Assembly: GCA_937928385.1 (NCBI GenBank)
Contig: CALEZD010000082.1
Location: forward strand, 1 to 39,698
Origin: an uncultured Bacteroidota bacterium
Lineage (GTDB): Bacteria; Bacteroidota; Bacteroidia; Chitinophagales; Chitinophagaceae
Direction: 5' to 3'
Length of the DNA: 39,698 bases
This document shows, one piece after another, positions 23,179 to 30,665 of this stretch. A program made the position numbers and the translations under genes. Below the pieces are notes generated by a model. That model ran no database searches, had not been told where the DNA came from, and saw nothing but the letters and a program-made list of their open reading frames with translations. Numbering within the stretch: the stretch's first letter is position 1; each line of letters opens with the position of its first letter.

Positions 23179-24585
23179 ATGGCATACGATGTAATCGTTA
23201 TTGGTAGCGGACCCGGTGGCTATGTGGCGGCTATCCGTGCATCACAATTAGGTTTTAAGGTGGCGATAGTAGAGCGCGAGAGCCTGGGCGGCATTTGTCT
23301 TAACTGGGGTTGTATCCCTACTAAAGCATTATTGAAATCGGCGCAGGTGTTTGAATACATTAGCCATGCACAGGACTATGGCGTGACCGTAGGCGAGGCG
23401 AAGGCTGATTTCAACGCGATGATTAAGCGTAGCCGTGGTGTGGCCGATAAGATGAGCAAGGGTATCCAGTTCCTGATGAAGAAGAACAAGATAGAGGTGC
23501 TGACAGGGCAGGGTAAACTGAATAAAAAGAAAGAAGTAGAAGTAACCGGCACGGATGGTAAAACCACCGCTTACCAGGCGAAGCATATTATACTGGCTAC
23601 AGGTGGCCGCGCGCGCGAACTGCCTAACCTGCCCATAGACGGCAAAAAGGTAATTGGCTACCGGGAGGCTATGAGCCTGCCCACACAGCCCGAGAGCATG
23701 ATAGTGGTAGGTTCGGGCGCGATAGGTGTAGAATTCGCATACTATTATAACAGCATCGGAACTAAGGTGACTATTGTTGAGTTTATGCCCCGCATCGTAC
23801 CGGTAGAAGACGAAGATGTATCAAAAGAACTGTTCAAAGCTTACAGGAAGAAAGGCATGGAGATCATGCTGGAGTCTTCTGTAGAGAAAGTGGACATTAG
23901 CGGTAAGAAGGTCAAAGCAACAGTGAAGACAGCTAAAGGCGAACAAGTGCTGGAAGCTGATGTGGTGCTGAGCGCGGTAGGTGTGAGTGCCAACATCGAA
24001 AACATTGGCCTGGAAGACCTGGGCATTAAAACCGAAAAAGGTAAAGTAACTGTTGACCCTTACTACAATACTAATGTAGCGGGTATATATGCCATTGGTG
24101 ATATCGTGCCCGGACAGGCGCTGGCGCACGTAGCTATGAAGGAGGCAGTTATCTGCGTAGAGGCATTGGCGCATAAAGAAGGTAAGTACCACCACCAGCC
24201 CGAAGTGCTGGATTATAACAACGTACCGGGCTGTACCTACTGCTCACCTGAGATAGCCTCTGTCGGCATGACCGAGAAGCAGGCAAAAGATGCCGGCCAC
24301 GAAATTAAAGTGGGTAAATTCCCGTTCTCAGCTTCCGGTAAGGCAAGTGCAGCAGGAGCACCCGAAGGTTTTGTGAAAGTAATCTTCGATGCCAAATACG
24401 GCGAATGGCTGGGTACCCACATGATAGGTGCTAACGTCACTGAAATCATAGCACAAACAGTCTCCAGCCGCAAACTGGAAACTACCTACCACGAGCAATT
24501 GGATGTCATCTTCCCGCACCCGACAATGAGCGAAGCGGTGAAAGATGCTATAGAAGTTGCTCTGGGTGAGGCGATACATCTTTAG
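23179..24585 (+). CDS. lpdA: Dihydrolipoyl dehydrogenase (E3)
   Basis: A 468-residue flavoprotein of standard length. FAD binding: VIVIGSGPGGYVAAIRASQLG (split as VIVIGSGPGGYVAA and IRASQLG; about 6-25). The redox disulfide is GGICLNWGCIPTKAL (Cys40, Cys45). The NAD-binding motif is MIVVGSGAIGVEFAYYY, the second FAD segment is IYAIGDIVPGQALAHVAMKEA, and the C-terminal FPHPTMSEAVKDA supplies the His-Glu pair at the dimer interface. It reoxidises dihydrolipoamide in pyruvate and 2-oxoglutarate dehydrogenase and glycine cleavage complexes, in the cytoplasm. It has a -7 box at 23120 and a terminator at 24612. Confidence 0.96.
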   Translation: MAYDVIVIGSGPGGYVAAIRASQLGFKVAIVERESLGGICLNWGCIPTKALLKSAQVFEYISHAQDYGVTVGEAKADFNAMIKRSRGVADKMSKGIQFLMKKNKIEVLTGQGKLNKKKEVEVTGTDGKTTAYQAKHIILATGGRARELPNLPIDGKKVIGYREAMSLPTQPESMIVVGSGAIGVEFAYYYNSIGTKVTIVEFMPRIVPVEDEDVSKELFKAYRKKGMEIMLESSVEKVDISGKKVKATVKTAKGEQVLEADVVLSAVGVSANIENIGLEDLGIKTEKGKVTVDPYYNTNVAGIYAIGDIVPGQALAHVAMKEAVICVEALAHKEGKYHHQPEVLDYNNVPGCTYCSPEIASVGMTEKQAKDAGHEIKVGKFPFSASGKASAAGAPEGFVKVIFDAKYGEWLGTHMIGANVTEIIAQTVSSRKLETTYHEQLDVIFPHPTMSEAVKDAIEVALGEAIHL

Positions 24586-24611
24586 TAATAAGTAGTAAGT
24601 GATATTGAAAC

Positions 24612-24637
24612 GGCTGCCTGAGGGTGGCCATTTTTTT
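24612..24637 (+). terminator. Terminator of lpdA
   Basis: Imperfect stem GGCTGCC / GGGTGGCC (with G-U pairs), followed by seven T. The word AGTAGTAAGT lies 6 bases past the lpdA stop. Both elements recur after the M16 gene at 35074-35140. Confidence 0.75.
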
Positions 24638-24642
24638 AATAA

Positions 24643-25170
24643 TTAACGCCTGCTATTTGCATCGTTGAGTATCAGTTCTTCTGTTTGTGGATCAACCCTA
24701 AAGATTTTAAGGCGGGTAGTAAGCGGTATCAAATGCAAAAACAGCAAAAACAAAAATAGCGGTACGCCCCTTTTTAGAATTGCTACATAGACAAATCGGT
24801 TTTGTGTCATTAACAACCACGCCGCAAGCAGAATAAACAGAAAACTTGACATTAAAGCTGTAAATGACATTATACCGGCACCTGGCCAATACTGTATTTT
24901 AAATAACAGGCCAATTACAAGTATCTGAAAAGCCATACCTGTAAATACAGAAATGATGATATCCCAAGGTTTTAAATTGGCATAGCTATCCTTTTTAAAG
25001 ATTTGTCTAAATCCGATGCTAGTGAACACCGCAAATCCAAAGAAAAAATATAGTAAAGAGAGAGCAAGCGCGGCAAAAGTTATTACTATACTATTGAATG
25101 GCAAAGGCACAAGCTTAGCCAAAATTGCCAAAACGATGAGCATCAAGAGGGTTTTTTCTAGCCTTTTCAT
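24643..25170 (-). CDS. Four- or five-helix membrane protein with a GldL-like motif
   Basis: A 175-residue inner membrane protein with hydrophobic segments at about 7-24, 28-54, 69-90, 99-121 and 134-150. The loop-to-helix stretch LLFKIQYWPGAGIMS (about 88-102) resembles the FKIxHWPGA motif in the first helices of GldL, the motor protein of gliding and type IX secretion, and in several Bacteroidetes membrane proteins of unknown role. The protein lacks the long C-terminal part of GldL and stands alone, so it is not GldL. No function is assigned. It is convergent with lpdA. Confidence 0.6.
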   Translation of the reverse strand: MKRLEKTLLMLIVLAILAKLVPLPFNSIVITFAALALSLLYFFFGFAVFTSIGFRQIFKKDSYANLKPWDIIISVFTGMAFQILVIGLLFKIQYWPGAGIMSFTALMSSFLFILLAAWLLMTQNRFVYVAILKRGVPLFLFLLFLHLIPLTTRLKIFRVDPQTEELILNDANSRR

Positions 25171-25227
25171 GAAGACTAAAATAGTAATTCCTTTCAGCTT
25201 TTTATACCACCATCAGTCCTTTGAAAA

Positions 25228-25893
25228 TCACTCCGCCGCCCGGTTCAAAAAGTCGTCAAAGGGCTTCATTGCTTTGAAAACGTCAGTAGCGTGTTTCAGG
25301 AAATCGCCTGATGTTACCAGTTTATCATCGCAGTAGTTGGTAGCCAGGTAGCTTTTATATTGCAGCAGTTCCAGTTCGGGATGGTCTTTGGGATAGCCTT
25401 TGGGTGCTGTTTTCAGTTTCTCACCCTCTATCTCGCCAAAGTACTTTTTAAAACCGGCAGCGTTGATGATTTTCTTAAATTCTTTTGTGTTGTAGTCTAT
25501 CTCCTGGCGGATTTTTGTAATCCAGGGAGTAGGCGGGAGGTATGCACCGCCTGCCAGGAAGCTATTGCCGGGTTGTACCTGTATATAGTAACCTGCACGG
25601 TCGTGAACTTTTGTAGGACTGCTTGTCAGATGTGCGCCGAAGTTGACTTTGTAAGGAGACTTGTCGTTTGAGAAACGTACATCCCTGTAAATACGGAAGA
25701 CAGCTTTCTTAGGGCTGAGGTCGCCCACCGGGGGATCGAACTTAGCGATGTTTTTTATCAATGCACCGATGAATGTTTCAAAGTCTTCCTTAGCATCCTC
25801 ATAACGCTTCTTATTGTCAGTGAACCACTCTTTGGTATTGTTGTTTTTCAGGTCTTTCAAAAACTTCAACGTATTGTTGCTGATAGTTGCCAT
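25228..25893 (-). CDS. DUF2461 family protein
   Basis: This 221-residue protein matches the DUF2461 (TIGR02453) family along its length: LKFLKDLKNNNTKEWFTDNK at the start, the signature FRIYRDVRFSNDKSPYKVNF at about 67-86, then AGYYIQVQPGNSFLAGGAYLPP and the late LKTAPKGYPKDHPELELLQY. The biochemical role of the family is unknown. It is preceded on the minus strand by a perfect 11-bp inverted repeat with a -7 box in its loop (25922-25951). It lies downstream of the VOC gene on the same strand but probably has its own promoter. Confidence 0.88.
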   Translation of the reverse strand: MATISNNTLKFLKDLKNNNTKEWFTDNKKRYEDAKEDFETFIGALIKNIAKFDPPVGDLSPKKAVFRIYRDVRFSNDKSPYKVNFGAHLTSSPTKVHDRAGYYIQVQPGNSFLAGGAYLPPTPWITKIRQEIDYNTKEFKKIINAAGFKKYFGEIEGEKLKTAPKGYPKDHPELELLQYKSYLATNYCDDKLVTSGDFLKHATDVFKAMKPFDDFLNRAAE

Positions 25894-25921
25894 AACTTAT
25901 ATTTAGTGTGACTAAGTTAAA

Positions 25922-25951
25922 CATGTTCCGGCAAATCTATGCCGGAACATG
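25922..25951 (-). promoter_or_regulatory. Perfect inverted repeat with a -7 box in its loop
   Basis: CATGTTCCGGC (25922-25932) and GCCGGAACATG (25941-25951) form a perfect 11-bp stem with an 8-base loop. On the minus strand, TAGATTTG (25939-25932) in the loop matches TAnnTTTG. The element could end the VOC message, act as an operator for the DUF2461 promoter, or both. The U tract after the hairpin is only three T. Confidence 0.5.
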
Positions 25952-25958
25952 ATAAGAT

Positions 25959-26324
25959 TTAGTTCATGGAGTGGAATGCTACCTTGTTGCCTTCGGTATC
26001 CATGAATACTGCAAAAAAGCCATTTTCTCCGATAGAGGTTTTAGGCAGTACTACCGAGCCCCCGGCTTTTTCTACCTTGCTAAGTGGTACAGAAAGGTCT
26101 TCACCACCGTTCAGGTAAACGGTAGAGCCATTGGCATTGGGTTGTTGGCCATTGCCGTGGGTTACGCATCCACCTACTCCTTTGTCTTTAGAGGGAAAGA
26201 AGGCCATGTCTGTTTCTCCCATTTTCATTGTTTGCAGTTCAGCGCCCAATACTTCGCTGTAAAATTTCACGGCACGGTTGAAATCAGCGGCAGGTATTTC
26301 GAACCAGTTAATTGCGTTTGACAT
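25959..26324 (-). CDS. VOC-superfamily (glyoxalase-like) protein
   Basis: A 121-residue single-domain protein with the vicinal oxygen chelate fold: INWFEIPAADFNRAVKFYSEVLGAEL at the start (given in two parts: INWFEIPAADF and NRAVKFYSEVLGAEL), STVYLNGGEDLSVPLSKVEKAGGSVV in the middle, and GFFAVFMDTEGNKVAFHSMN at the end, where DTEGNKVAFHS is the typical C-terminal signature. Members include metal-dependent lyases, dioxygenases and resistance proteins; the substrate is not predictable. Of the usual metal ligands only His119 near the end and Glu9 near the start are evident. It is divergent from the gene at 26484. A -7 box TACATTTG (26365-26358) precedes it. Confidence 0.88.
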   Translation of the reverse strand: MSNAINWFEIPAADFNRAVKFYSEVLGAELQTMKMGETDMAFFPSKDKGVGGCVTHGNGQQPNANGSTVYLNGGEDLSVPLSKVEKAGGSVVLPKTSIGENGFFAVFMDTEGNKVAFHSMN

Positions 26325-26357
26325 AATGTTATGTTTTAGATGTTATTAATTGTAGAG

Positions 26358-26365
26358 CAAATGTA
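26358..26365 (-). promoter_or_regulatory. Predicted -7 box for the VOC gene
   Basis: TACATTTG on the minus strand matches TAnnTTTG, predicting a leader of about 30 bases. Confidence 0.5.
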
Positions 26366-26454
26366 AAGCTCTGGTAGGTCGTATAATAATAATATTTGTC
26401 TGAAACGTAGGTTTCTAAAATGTAAAATTAATAGTATAGTGTTTAATTTATAGA

Positions 26455-26480
26455 TAATTTTACGTTCATAACGTAAAATT
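26455..26480 (+). promoter_or_regulatory. Perfect inverted repeat at the start of the 26484 gene
   Basis: AATTTTACGTT (26456-26466) and AACGTAAAATT (26470-26480) form a perfect 11-bp inverted repeat with a 3-base centre, ending 3 bases before the ATG. A -7-like TAATTTTA (26455-26462) overlaps its left arm, so a bound dimer would cover both promoter and start codon. It could also form an RNA hairpin at the ribosome site. Confidence 0.5.
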
Positions 26481-26483
26481 CAA

Positions 26484-27941
26484 ATGGCTAAGGAAGATGA
26501 ATTATTTACGCTGGTCAAGTCGCTATCACGTAGCGAGAAGCGGTACATTAAATTGCACAGCCGTCATGATAGCAGTGGTGCCAATTACCTGAAATTATTC
26601 GACGCGGTAGATGCGCAGGAAGAGTATGACGAGGCAGCAATAAAGAAGCAATTCAGGAATGAAACATTTATTAAGCAGTTGCATGTCACCAAGTATTACC
26701 TGCGCAACCTGATTATGGATGCCTTACGCAGTTTTCACGGCAATATTTCAAAAGATGCTGAACTGAAGGAGATGCTCAGAAATGTCGAGATACTATATAA
26801 TAAAGAGCTGTATGCACTCTGCGAAACGGAATTGAAGAAATCTGAACAACTGGCGGATAAATATGAACTCTACACCGGCATGTACGAAGTGTTAGCATGG
26901 AAGCGTAAACTGAAACAAGCGCTGGAACCATATAGCTACCATGCGTTTCATGATTATATTTCCCGGCAGGAAAAGGCTCTGGGCTTGTTAGAGAATAACA
27001 CCGCCCATTGGCAGAGCATGATTGTGAACACCTGGCAGATGATGGGTAACGATGCGCCGGAGGGTATAAAAGCATTGAAGCCCGGGAAAGCCGTCACGTT
27101 GGAGGCAAAAGTGCTGGAGTCTAATACAAGATACCTGCAATACTTCGGCACAGGCAAAGGCGACAAGGCAGTAACTGAGCTATACCAACTGCTGCACCTG
27201 TTGGAGCAATACCCGCACCGCCTGAAAGAAGAACCATCCCCTTATGTATCTACTATCAACAACCTGGTGAGTTATCTTATATTCAGTAAGCGGGATGAAG
27301 AAGCGCTGGAACTCATCAGGAAGGCGAGGGTTGTGTACGAGACATTCAGCATTACAACCGAAAAGAAGAGTATGCTGAAACAGGTGCTGCGTACCTACAA
27401 CCTGGAACTGGAGATATACCGCAACAGGAAAGAAAAATCCAACCTGGCCTTTGCATTGGAAACTGCACAGTTCATAGAAGCCAACAGGAACAAAATTCCT
27501 AAAGATTACTTGCTGTCTTTCTGGTTCCAGTTAGGGCATATTTGTTTTACCAACGGGCAGTATGATGAGGCATTAAAATGGTTAAATAATATCCTGAACG
27601 ACAAACCCGGCGGTGCACGCCCGGACCTGCAGAAACATGCGCGCATGCTCAATATAATTATCCACCTGGAGCAGAAGAACGATTTTGTCTTGCGCTACTT
27701 TGTGGACAGCACCCGTCGCTTCATTAAAAAGCATAGTACCCTGCATACCTATGAAGATGTATTACTGAAAATGTTCGCAAAATTATCCAACACACCACCC
27801 GGCACTTACAGGAAATTGTACAGGGATGTATATGAAGAGTTATTTGCAGCAGACAGCAATTCAGCTATTCCTGACGAGGTGTTAGACTATATTAACTACA
27901 AAGAGTGGCTGGAAGTAAAATGCAGGTTAACCAAAAAATAA
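26484..27941 (+). CDS. Helical (TPR-like) protein of unknown function
   Basis: A 485-residue, mainly helical protein without signal peptide or membrane segments. The N-terminus (MAKEDELFTLVKSLSRSEKR, then KQLHVTKYYLRNLIMDALRS) resembles a conserved Bacteroidetes family of cytoplasmic proteins. Later parts show TPR-like helix pairs (LAFALETAQFIEANRNKIP, WFQLGHICFTNGQYDEALKW). It may be a scaffold or regulator; no enzyme motif is seen. It has its own control region with a strong inverted repeat just before the ATG, and a predicted promoter for a downstream RNA begins right at its stop codon. Confidence 0.65.
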   Translation: MAKEDELFTLVKSLSRSEKRYIKLHSRHDSSGANYLKLFDAVDAQEEYDEAAIKKQFRNETFIKQLHVTKYYLRNLIMDALRSFHGNISKDAELKEMLRNVEILYNKELYALCETELKKSEQLADKYELYTGMYEVLAWKRKLKQALEPYSYHAFHDYISRQEKALGLLENNTAHWQSMIVNTWQMMGNDAPEGIKALKPGKAVTLEAKVLESNTRYLQYFGTGKGDKAVTELYQLLHLLEQYPHRLKEEPSPYVSTINNLVSYLIFSKRDEEALELIRKARVVYETFSITTEKKSMLKQVLRTYNLELEIYRNRKEKSNLAFALETAQFIEANRNKIPKDYLLSFWFQLGHICFTNGQYDEALKWLNNILNDKPGGARPDLQKHARMLNIIIHLEQKNDFVLRYFVDSTRRFIKKHSTLHTYEDVLLKMFAKLSNTPPGTYRKLYRDVYEELFAADSNSAIPDEVLDYINYKEWLEVKCRLTKK

Positions 27942-27974
27942 TTTGTTGGTTATTATTCCATTGTTGTAATATTG
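27942..27974 (+). promoter_or_regulatory. Predicted promoter of the candidate structured RNA
   Basis: TTTG at 27942-27945 and TAATATTG at 27967-27974 are 21 bases apart, the same spacing as in the clear promoter at 35248-35279. The -7 box has one mismatch to TAnnTTTG. Confidence 0.45.
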
Positions 27975-27977
27975 CAG

Positions 27978-28110
27978 CTGTGAAACATACGCATAAACAT
28001 ATCCGTAATTGTAAGCGCCCGGTATCCGGGGGTACGGAGATGTAATGCGTATAACAAAAAGATTTTAGCAAAACATTGATAGGCCCCCCGGTGTACGGGG
28101 GGCTTTTTTA
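27978..28110 (+). ncRNA. Candidate structured RNA before the thioesterase gene
   Basis: Bases 27987-28052 fold into one nested arm: ATACGCAT pairs with ATGCGTAT (27987-27994 with 28045-28052), then ACAT with ATGT (27997-28000 with 28040-28043), an A/G mismatch, TCCGTA with TACGGA (28002-28007 with 28033-28038), an asymmetric internal loop, and a CCCGG/CCGGG hairpin (28018-28030). A terminator follows at 28082-28109. CCGGGGG (28026-28032) is also perfectly complementary to CCCCCGG (28085-28091) in the terminator's 5' arm, so pairing there would prevent the terminator. It may be a cis-acting switch for the thioesterase gene or a small RNA. No known family is recognised. Confidence 0.5.
28082..28109 (+). 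terminator. Strong terminator ending the candidate RNA
   Basis: Perfect 7-bp G-C stem GCCCCCC / GGGGGGC (28083-28089 with 28097-28103), 7-base loop, then six T. It lies only 20 bases before the thioesterase ATG. Confidence 0.85.
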
Positions 28111-28129
28111 TGGCCACAAAACAAGAGGA

Positions 28130-28537
28130 ATGATGCAACTGATTAACAAGAAGATATGCATGGGCAAGGACATAGGCATACACGGCAATATGTTTGGCGG
28201 CATACTGATGGCGTGGATAGACGAAGCGGCTGCGGCTTTCGCTACGGAGTATTGCTATACGCCCAATATGGTGACACTGAAGGTGGGCGAACTCAGGTTC
28301 AAAAAGCCAATCAAGGTGGGCAACCACATCAGGCTGTATGGAGAAGTGGCTCATTTAGGCACTACGTCCATCACGCTGGAAATAGAAGTGAGGAAGTACA
28401 ATCCCTACAGTGGGGTGGAGACGGTTGTTTGCACTACCACGATTACGTTTGTACGCATAGACGACGACGGTAACCCCACGCCCATAGGCGATAGCGTGAA
28501 GAAGAAACACGAGGAAATGTTGTTGGCAGCGGTGTAG
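28130..28537 (+). CDS. Acyl-CoA thioesterase, hotdog fold, YciA-like
   Basis: The protein is 135 residues from ATG 28130; a second ATG follows at once. The longer ORF from 28076 starts before the terminator hairpin and is rejected. Hotdog signatures: GIHGNMFGGILMAWIDEAAA (about 17-36), with the catalytic Asp of the YciA/ACOT group in MAWIDEAA, followed by MVTLKVGELRFKKPIKVGN and TSITLEIEVRKYN, VCTTTITFVRID. It hydrolyses acyl-CoAs to free acids in the cytoplasm, probably as a hexamer. A purine-rich AAGAGG precedes the start. Its transcription seems to depend on read-through of the terminator at 28082 or on a promoter I do not see, which is why the upstream RNA could be regulatory. Confidence 0.9.
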   Translation: MMQLINKKICMGKDIGIHGNMFGGILMAWIDEAAAAFATEYCYTPNMVTLKVGELRFKKPIKVGNHIRLYGEVAHLGTTSITLEIEVRKYNPYSGVETVVCTTTITFVRIDDDGNPTPIGDSVKKKHEEMLLAAV

Positions 28538-28552
28538 GGTTATTGTTTCAGA

Positions 28553-28837
28553 TCATGGTTTTATTTGTTTATAAGTATTATGAACGGTGTAAATAATTAC
28601 GGTTGAATTGTGTACTTCAAATATTATTACATAGGGGAAGCGCAAAATGGCAACGTCTCTTGTCGTTTTGCTAGTATCAGTATATCCATACAAAAAAGGA
28701 TTTTCTTGTAGTGTCCTGTAATATTGCTCCAGGATTAATAAGAAATCTTCCCCCAAACCCGGACTGATTCCTTCGTAATAGTTGTAAGCTTCCCGGACAT
28801 CCTCTCGTGCGTCTTCGGTTAGTACTAGTAAGAACAT
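28553..28837 (-). CDS. RelE/ParE-family toxin
   Basis: A 94-residue protein with the ParE/RelE superfamily layout: LVLTEDAREDVREAYNYYEG (first strand and helix), GLGEDFLLILEQYYRTLQENPFLYG (second helix; given in parts: GLGEDFLLILEQ and YYRTLQENPFLYG), and then RDVAILRFPYVIIFEVHNSTVIIYTVHN (parts: RDVAILRFPYVIIF and VHNSTVIIYTVHN). ParE proteins poison DNA gyrase and RelE proteins cut mRNA on the ribosome; the family target cannot be decided here. Its ATG overlaps the antitoxin stop by one base (TGATG), so the pair is translationally coupled. Confidence 0.88.
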   Translation of the reverse strand: MFLLVLTEDAREDVREAYNYYEGISPGLGEDFLLILEQYYRTLQENPFLYGYTDTSKTTRDVAILRFPYVIIFEVHNSTVIIYTVHNTYKQIKP

Positions 28838-29073
28838 CAGGCTTGCTTTCTATTCTTACGTATGTAATCGTGGGCTTCCTCTGCTGAGTAGGTAGTAGCA
28901 TTTCCGCTCAGGTATTTTTGCCTGCGTTCATTAAAAAGTTTTAACTCTTCGTCAGTATAAGATGATGTGCCGGTAATATCCGATTGCAGTATTGTGAATA
29001 TGGCCTCAATGGTGTGGTCATCAGCATTGTCGATATACTGATGCAGCTGCTGCCGTATTATACTTGTATTCAT
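28837..29073 (-). CDS. Antitoxin of the RelE/ParE pair
   Basis: A 78-residue protein upstream of the toxin, as usual. It has an N-terminal helical domain (IIRQQLHQYIDNADDHTIEAI), an acidic middle and a C-terminal segment, TTYSAEEAHDYIRKNRKQA, of the kind that wraps around the toxin in addiction-module antitoxins. Residues 1-30 resemble the dimer-forming part of the family, whose operator site would lie in the 55-base gap upstream; I see no clear palindrome there. It follows the FAD oxidoreductase on the same strand. Confidence 0.8.
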   Translation of the reverse strand: MNTSIIRQQLHQYIDNADDHTIEAIFTILQSDITGTSSYTDEELKLFNERRQKYLSGNATTYSAEEAHDYIRKNRKQA

Positions 29074-29128
29074 ATAGTAAATTTAAGGGAAATTTGTTAC
29101 ACGGCATTGTCTGGCAGTTTCAATGGTC

Positions 29129-30640
29129 CTATTTTATCTTCTCCAGCAAATACTCCATACCCAGCAGTTCGGCACAGGTAGCTACAGCGGTAATGCTGAC
29201 GCCCAGCACGCCGTGCAGGTTCACGTTCTGTCCTGTCAGCAACAGGTTGGGTATTTTCGTACGGGTGGCTATGGTGGTTTCGTTGGGCTTGTTTACGTCT
29301 TTCAGTATGCCGTACAGCGCGCCTGTGGGTGTACTTGTATAGTCGCGCCAGGTGAGTGGCGTAGCGGCTTTTTGCGCTATGATATTTCCCTTGAGTACAG
29401 GCAGGCGTTGATATACTTTGTTCAGCAGTATTTCGCTTTTCCATGCTTTGAACACATCGTAATCTTCACCCCTGTTGTGCTCATGCCCTGTGCGGTTGTA
29501 GCTGTCCGCCCATTGGCTTACTTCTTCGTAATGCATATAGCTGAGTACCGACAGGCTCTCAGCATATTCCGGGTTGTCTTTATCAGGAGTATAGAACAGT
29601 GTATAGTTGGCAGGCCAATCTTCTTTTTTGTAGTTGACAGCATCCCAAACATCTTCGGTAGCGTTCCAATACAGGTTGTGGTGCTGCATAGGTACAGTTC
29701 CCGGTTTCACTACCAGGTTCAGCATAAAGGACGATATGGTCTGCTGCAGGTTACTGACACGATTGCGGTAAGCAGGACGTAGCAGGCTGCTGTCTGTAAT
29801 TTGCAGCAGTACTTCAGGGTGTACATTGGCTATGAACTGTTTACCATAAATATGATCCCCTGCATCGGTAACGGCGTGTGTTATCATGCCATTTTCTTCT
29901 AACAGTTTGACAACTGTGGTATTGCGCAATACCTCTCCACCATGTGCCTGCAGTTCCTGCCAGAGGAACTTGGATATCTGCGAACTGCCGGGCAATACTT
30001 TGTGCGAACTGTGTATATAGCTTTCCGTTACCAGTGCATGCAGGTAGAAAGGTGTTTTGTCCGGAACCCCGGCGTACAGCATATTGTTGCCTGCCAGCAC
30101 ATTCTGCAGGCGTTTGTTATCGGTCAGTTTACGGAGCGTATCTGTCAATTCCCAACCGGATACAGCCGCTTTCTCATTGGCATCGCCCATTCTTAAGCGA
30201 TACAAGGGAAAATGGTCGCCTACTTTGGTAACTAATCTAATGTATTCTTCCAGTGCTTTTCTTTCATCAGGAAAGTAGGGTAGTAGTTGCTCTACGAAAT
30301 TATCCATACCCTGCGCGAGGGGAAACTCTTCTTCTACCGCATCGAATGCAACTTTGTCGAAAGCATTTTGGTCATATTCTTTCAGTTGCAGCTTGTTCAT
30401 AATGCCCGCATAGCTGAAGATGCGGTTGAGGGTATGGCCTTCGCCCAGTCCGCCTATGTAGTGTACGCAACTGTCGAATAATTTCTTCTCGACCGAGAAG
30501 GTTTGCAGGCAGCCGCCTACTTGTTTGTCCTTCTCTATCACGCATACCTTCATGCCTTCCTTCGCCAGCATCACGGCAGACAATAACCCACCCAGTCCGC
30601 TGCCGACCACCACTATATCATATATATTATTCGCGGGCAA
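29129..30640 (-). CDS. NAD(P)/FAD oxidoreductase, phytoene desaturase/retinol saturase-like
   Basis: A 503-residue flavoprotein. Its N-terminal Rossmann motif is DIVVVGSGLGGLLSAVMLAKEG (parts: DIVVVGSGLGGLLSA, VMLAKEG; about 8-29), followed by VIEKDKQVGGCLQTF. The C-terminus has NLLLTGQNVNLHGVLGVSITA, the usual FAD-contacting end of CrtI-like enzymes. Family members isomerise or saturate polyenes (carotenoid isomerase, retinol saturase, phytoene desaturase). No carotenoid genes are near, so the substrate is unknown. It starts 25 bases downstream of the glmM stop and is probably co-transcribed with it. Confidence 0.85.
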   Translation of the reverse strand: MPANNIYDIVVVGSGLGGLLSAVMLAKEGMKVCVIEKDKQVGGCLQTFSVEKKLFDSCVHYIGGLGEGHTLNRIFSYAGIMNKLQLKEYDQNAFDKVAFDAVEEEFPLAQGMDNFVEQLLPYFPDERKALEEYIRLVTKVGDHFPLYRLRMGDANEKAAVSGWELTDTLRKLTDNKRLQNVLAGNNMLYAGVPDKTPFYLHALVTESYIHSSHKVLPGSSQISKFLWQELQAHGGEVLRNTTVVKLLEENGMITHAVTDAGDHIYGKQFIANVHPEVLLQITDSSLLRPAYRNRVSNLQQTISSFMLNLVVKPGTVPMQHHNLYWNATEDVWDAVNYKKEDWPANYTLFYTPDKDNPEYAESLSVLSYMHYEEVSQWADSYNRTGHEHNRGEDYDVFKAWKSEILLNKVYQRLPVLKGNIIAQKAATPLTWRDYTSTPTGALYGILKDVNKPNETTIATRTKIPNLLLTGQNVNLHGVLGVSITAVATCAELLGMEYLLEKIK

Positions 30641-30665
30641 TTAAGTACTAATTGTGCTAATGGTA

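Noticed and set aside
28076..28129. N-terminal extension of the thioesterase
   Set aside because: It starts before and spans the terminator hairpin; family similarity begins only after ATG 28130.
29123..29782. 219-codon plus-strand ORF opposite the FAD oxidoreductase
   Set aside because: Cys/Val/Tyr-rich shadow sequence; the minus strand carries clear FAD-binding motifs.
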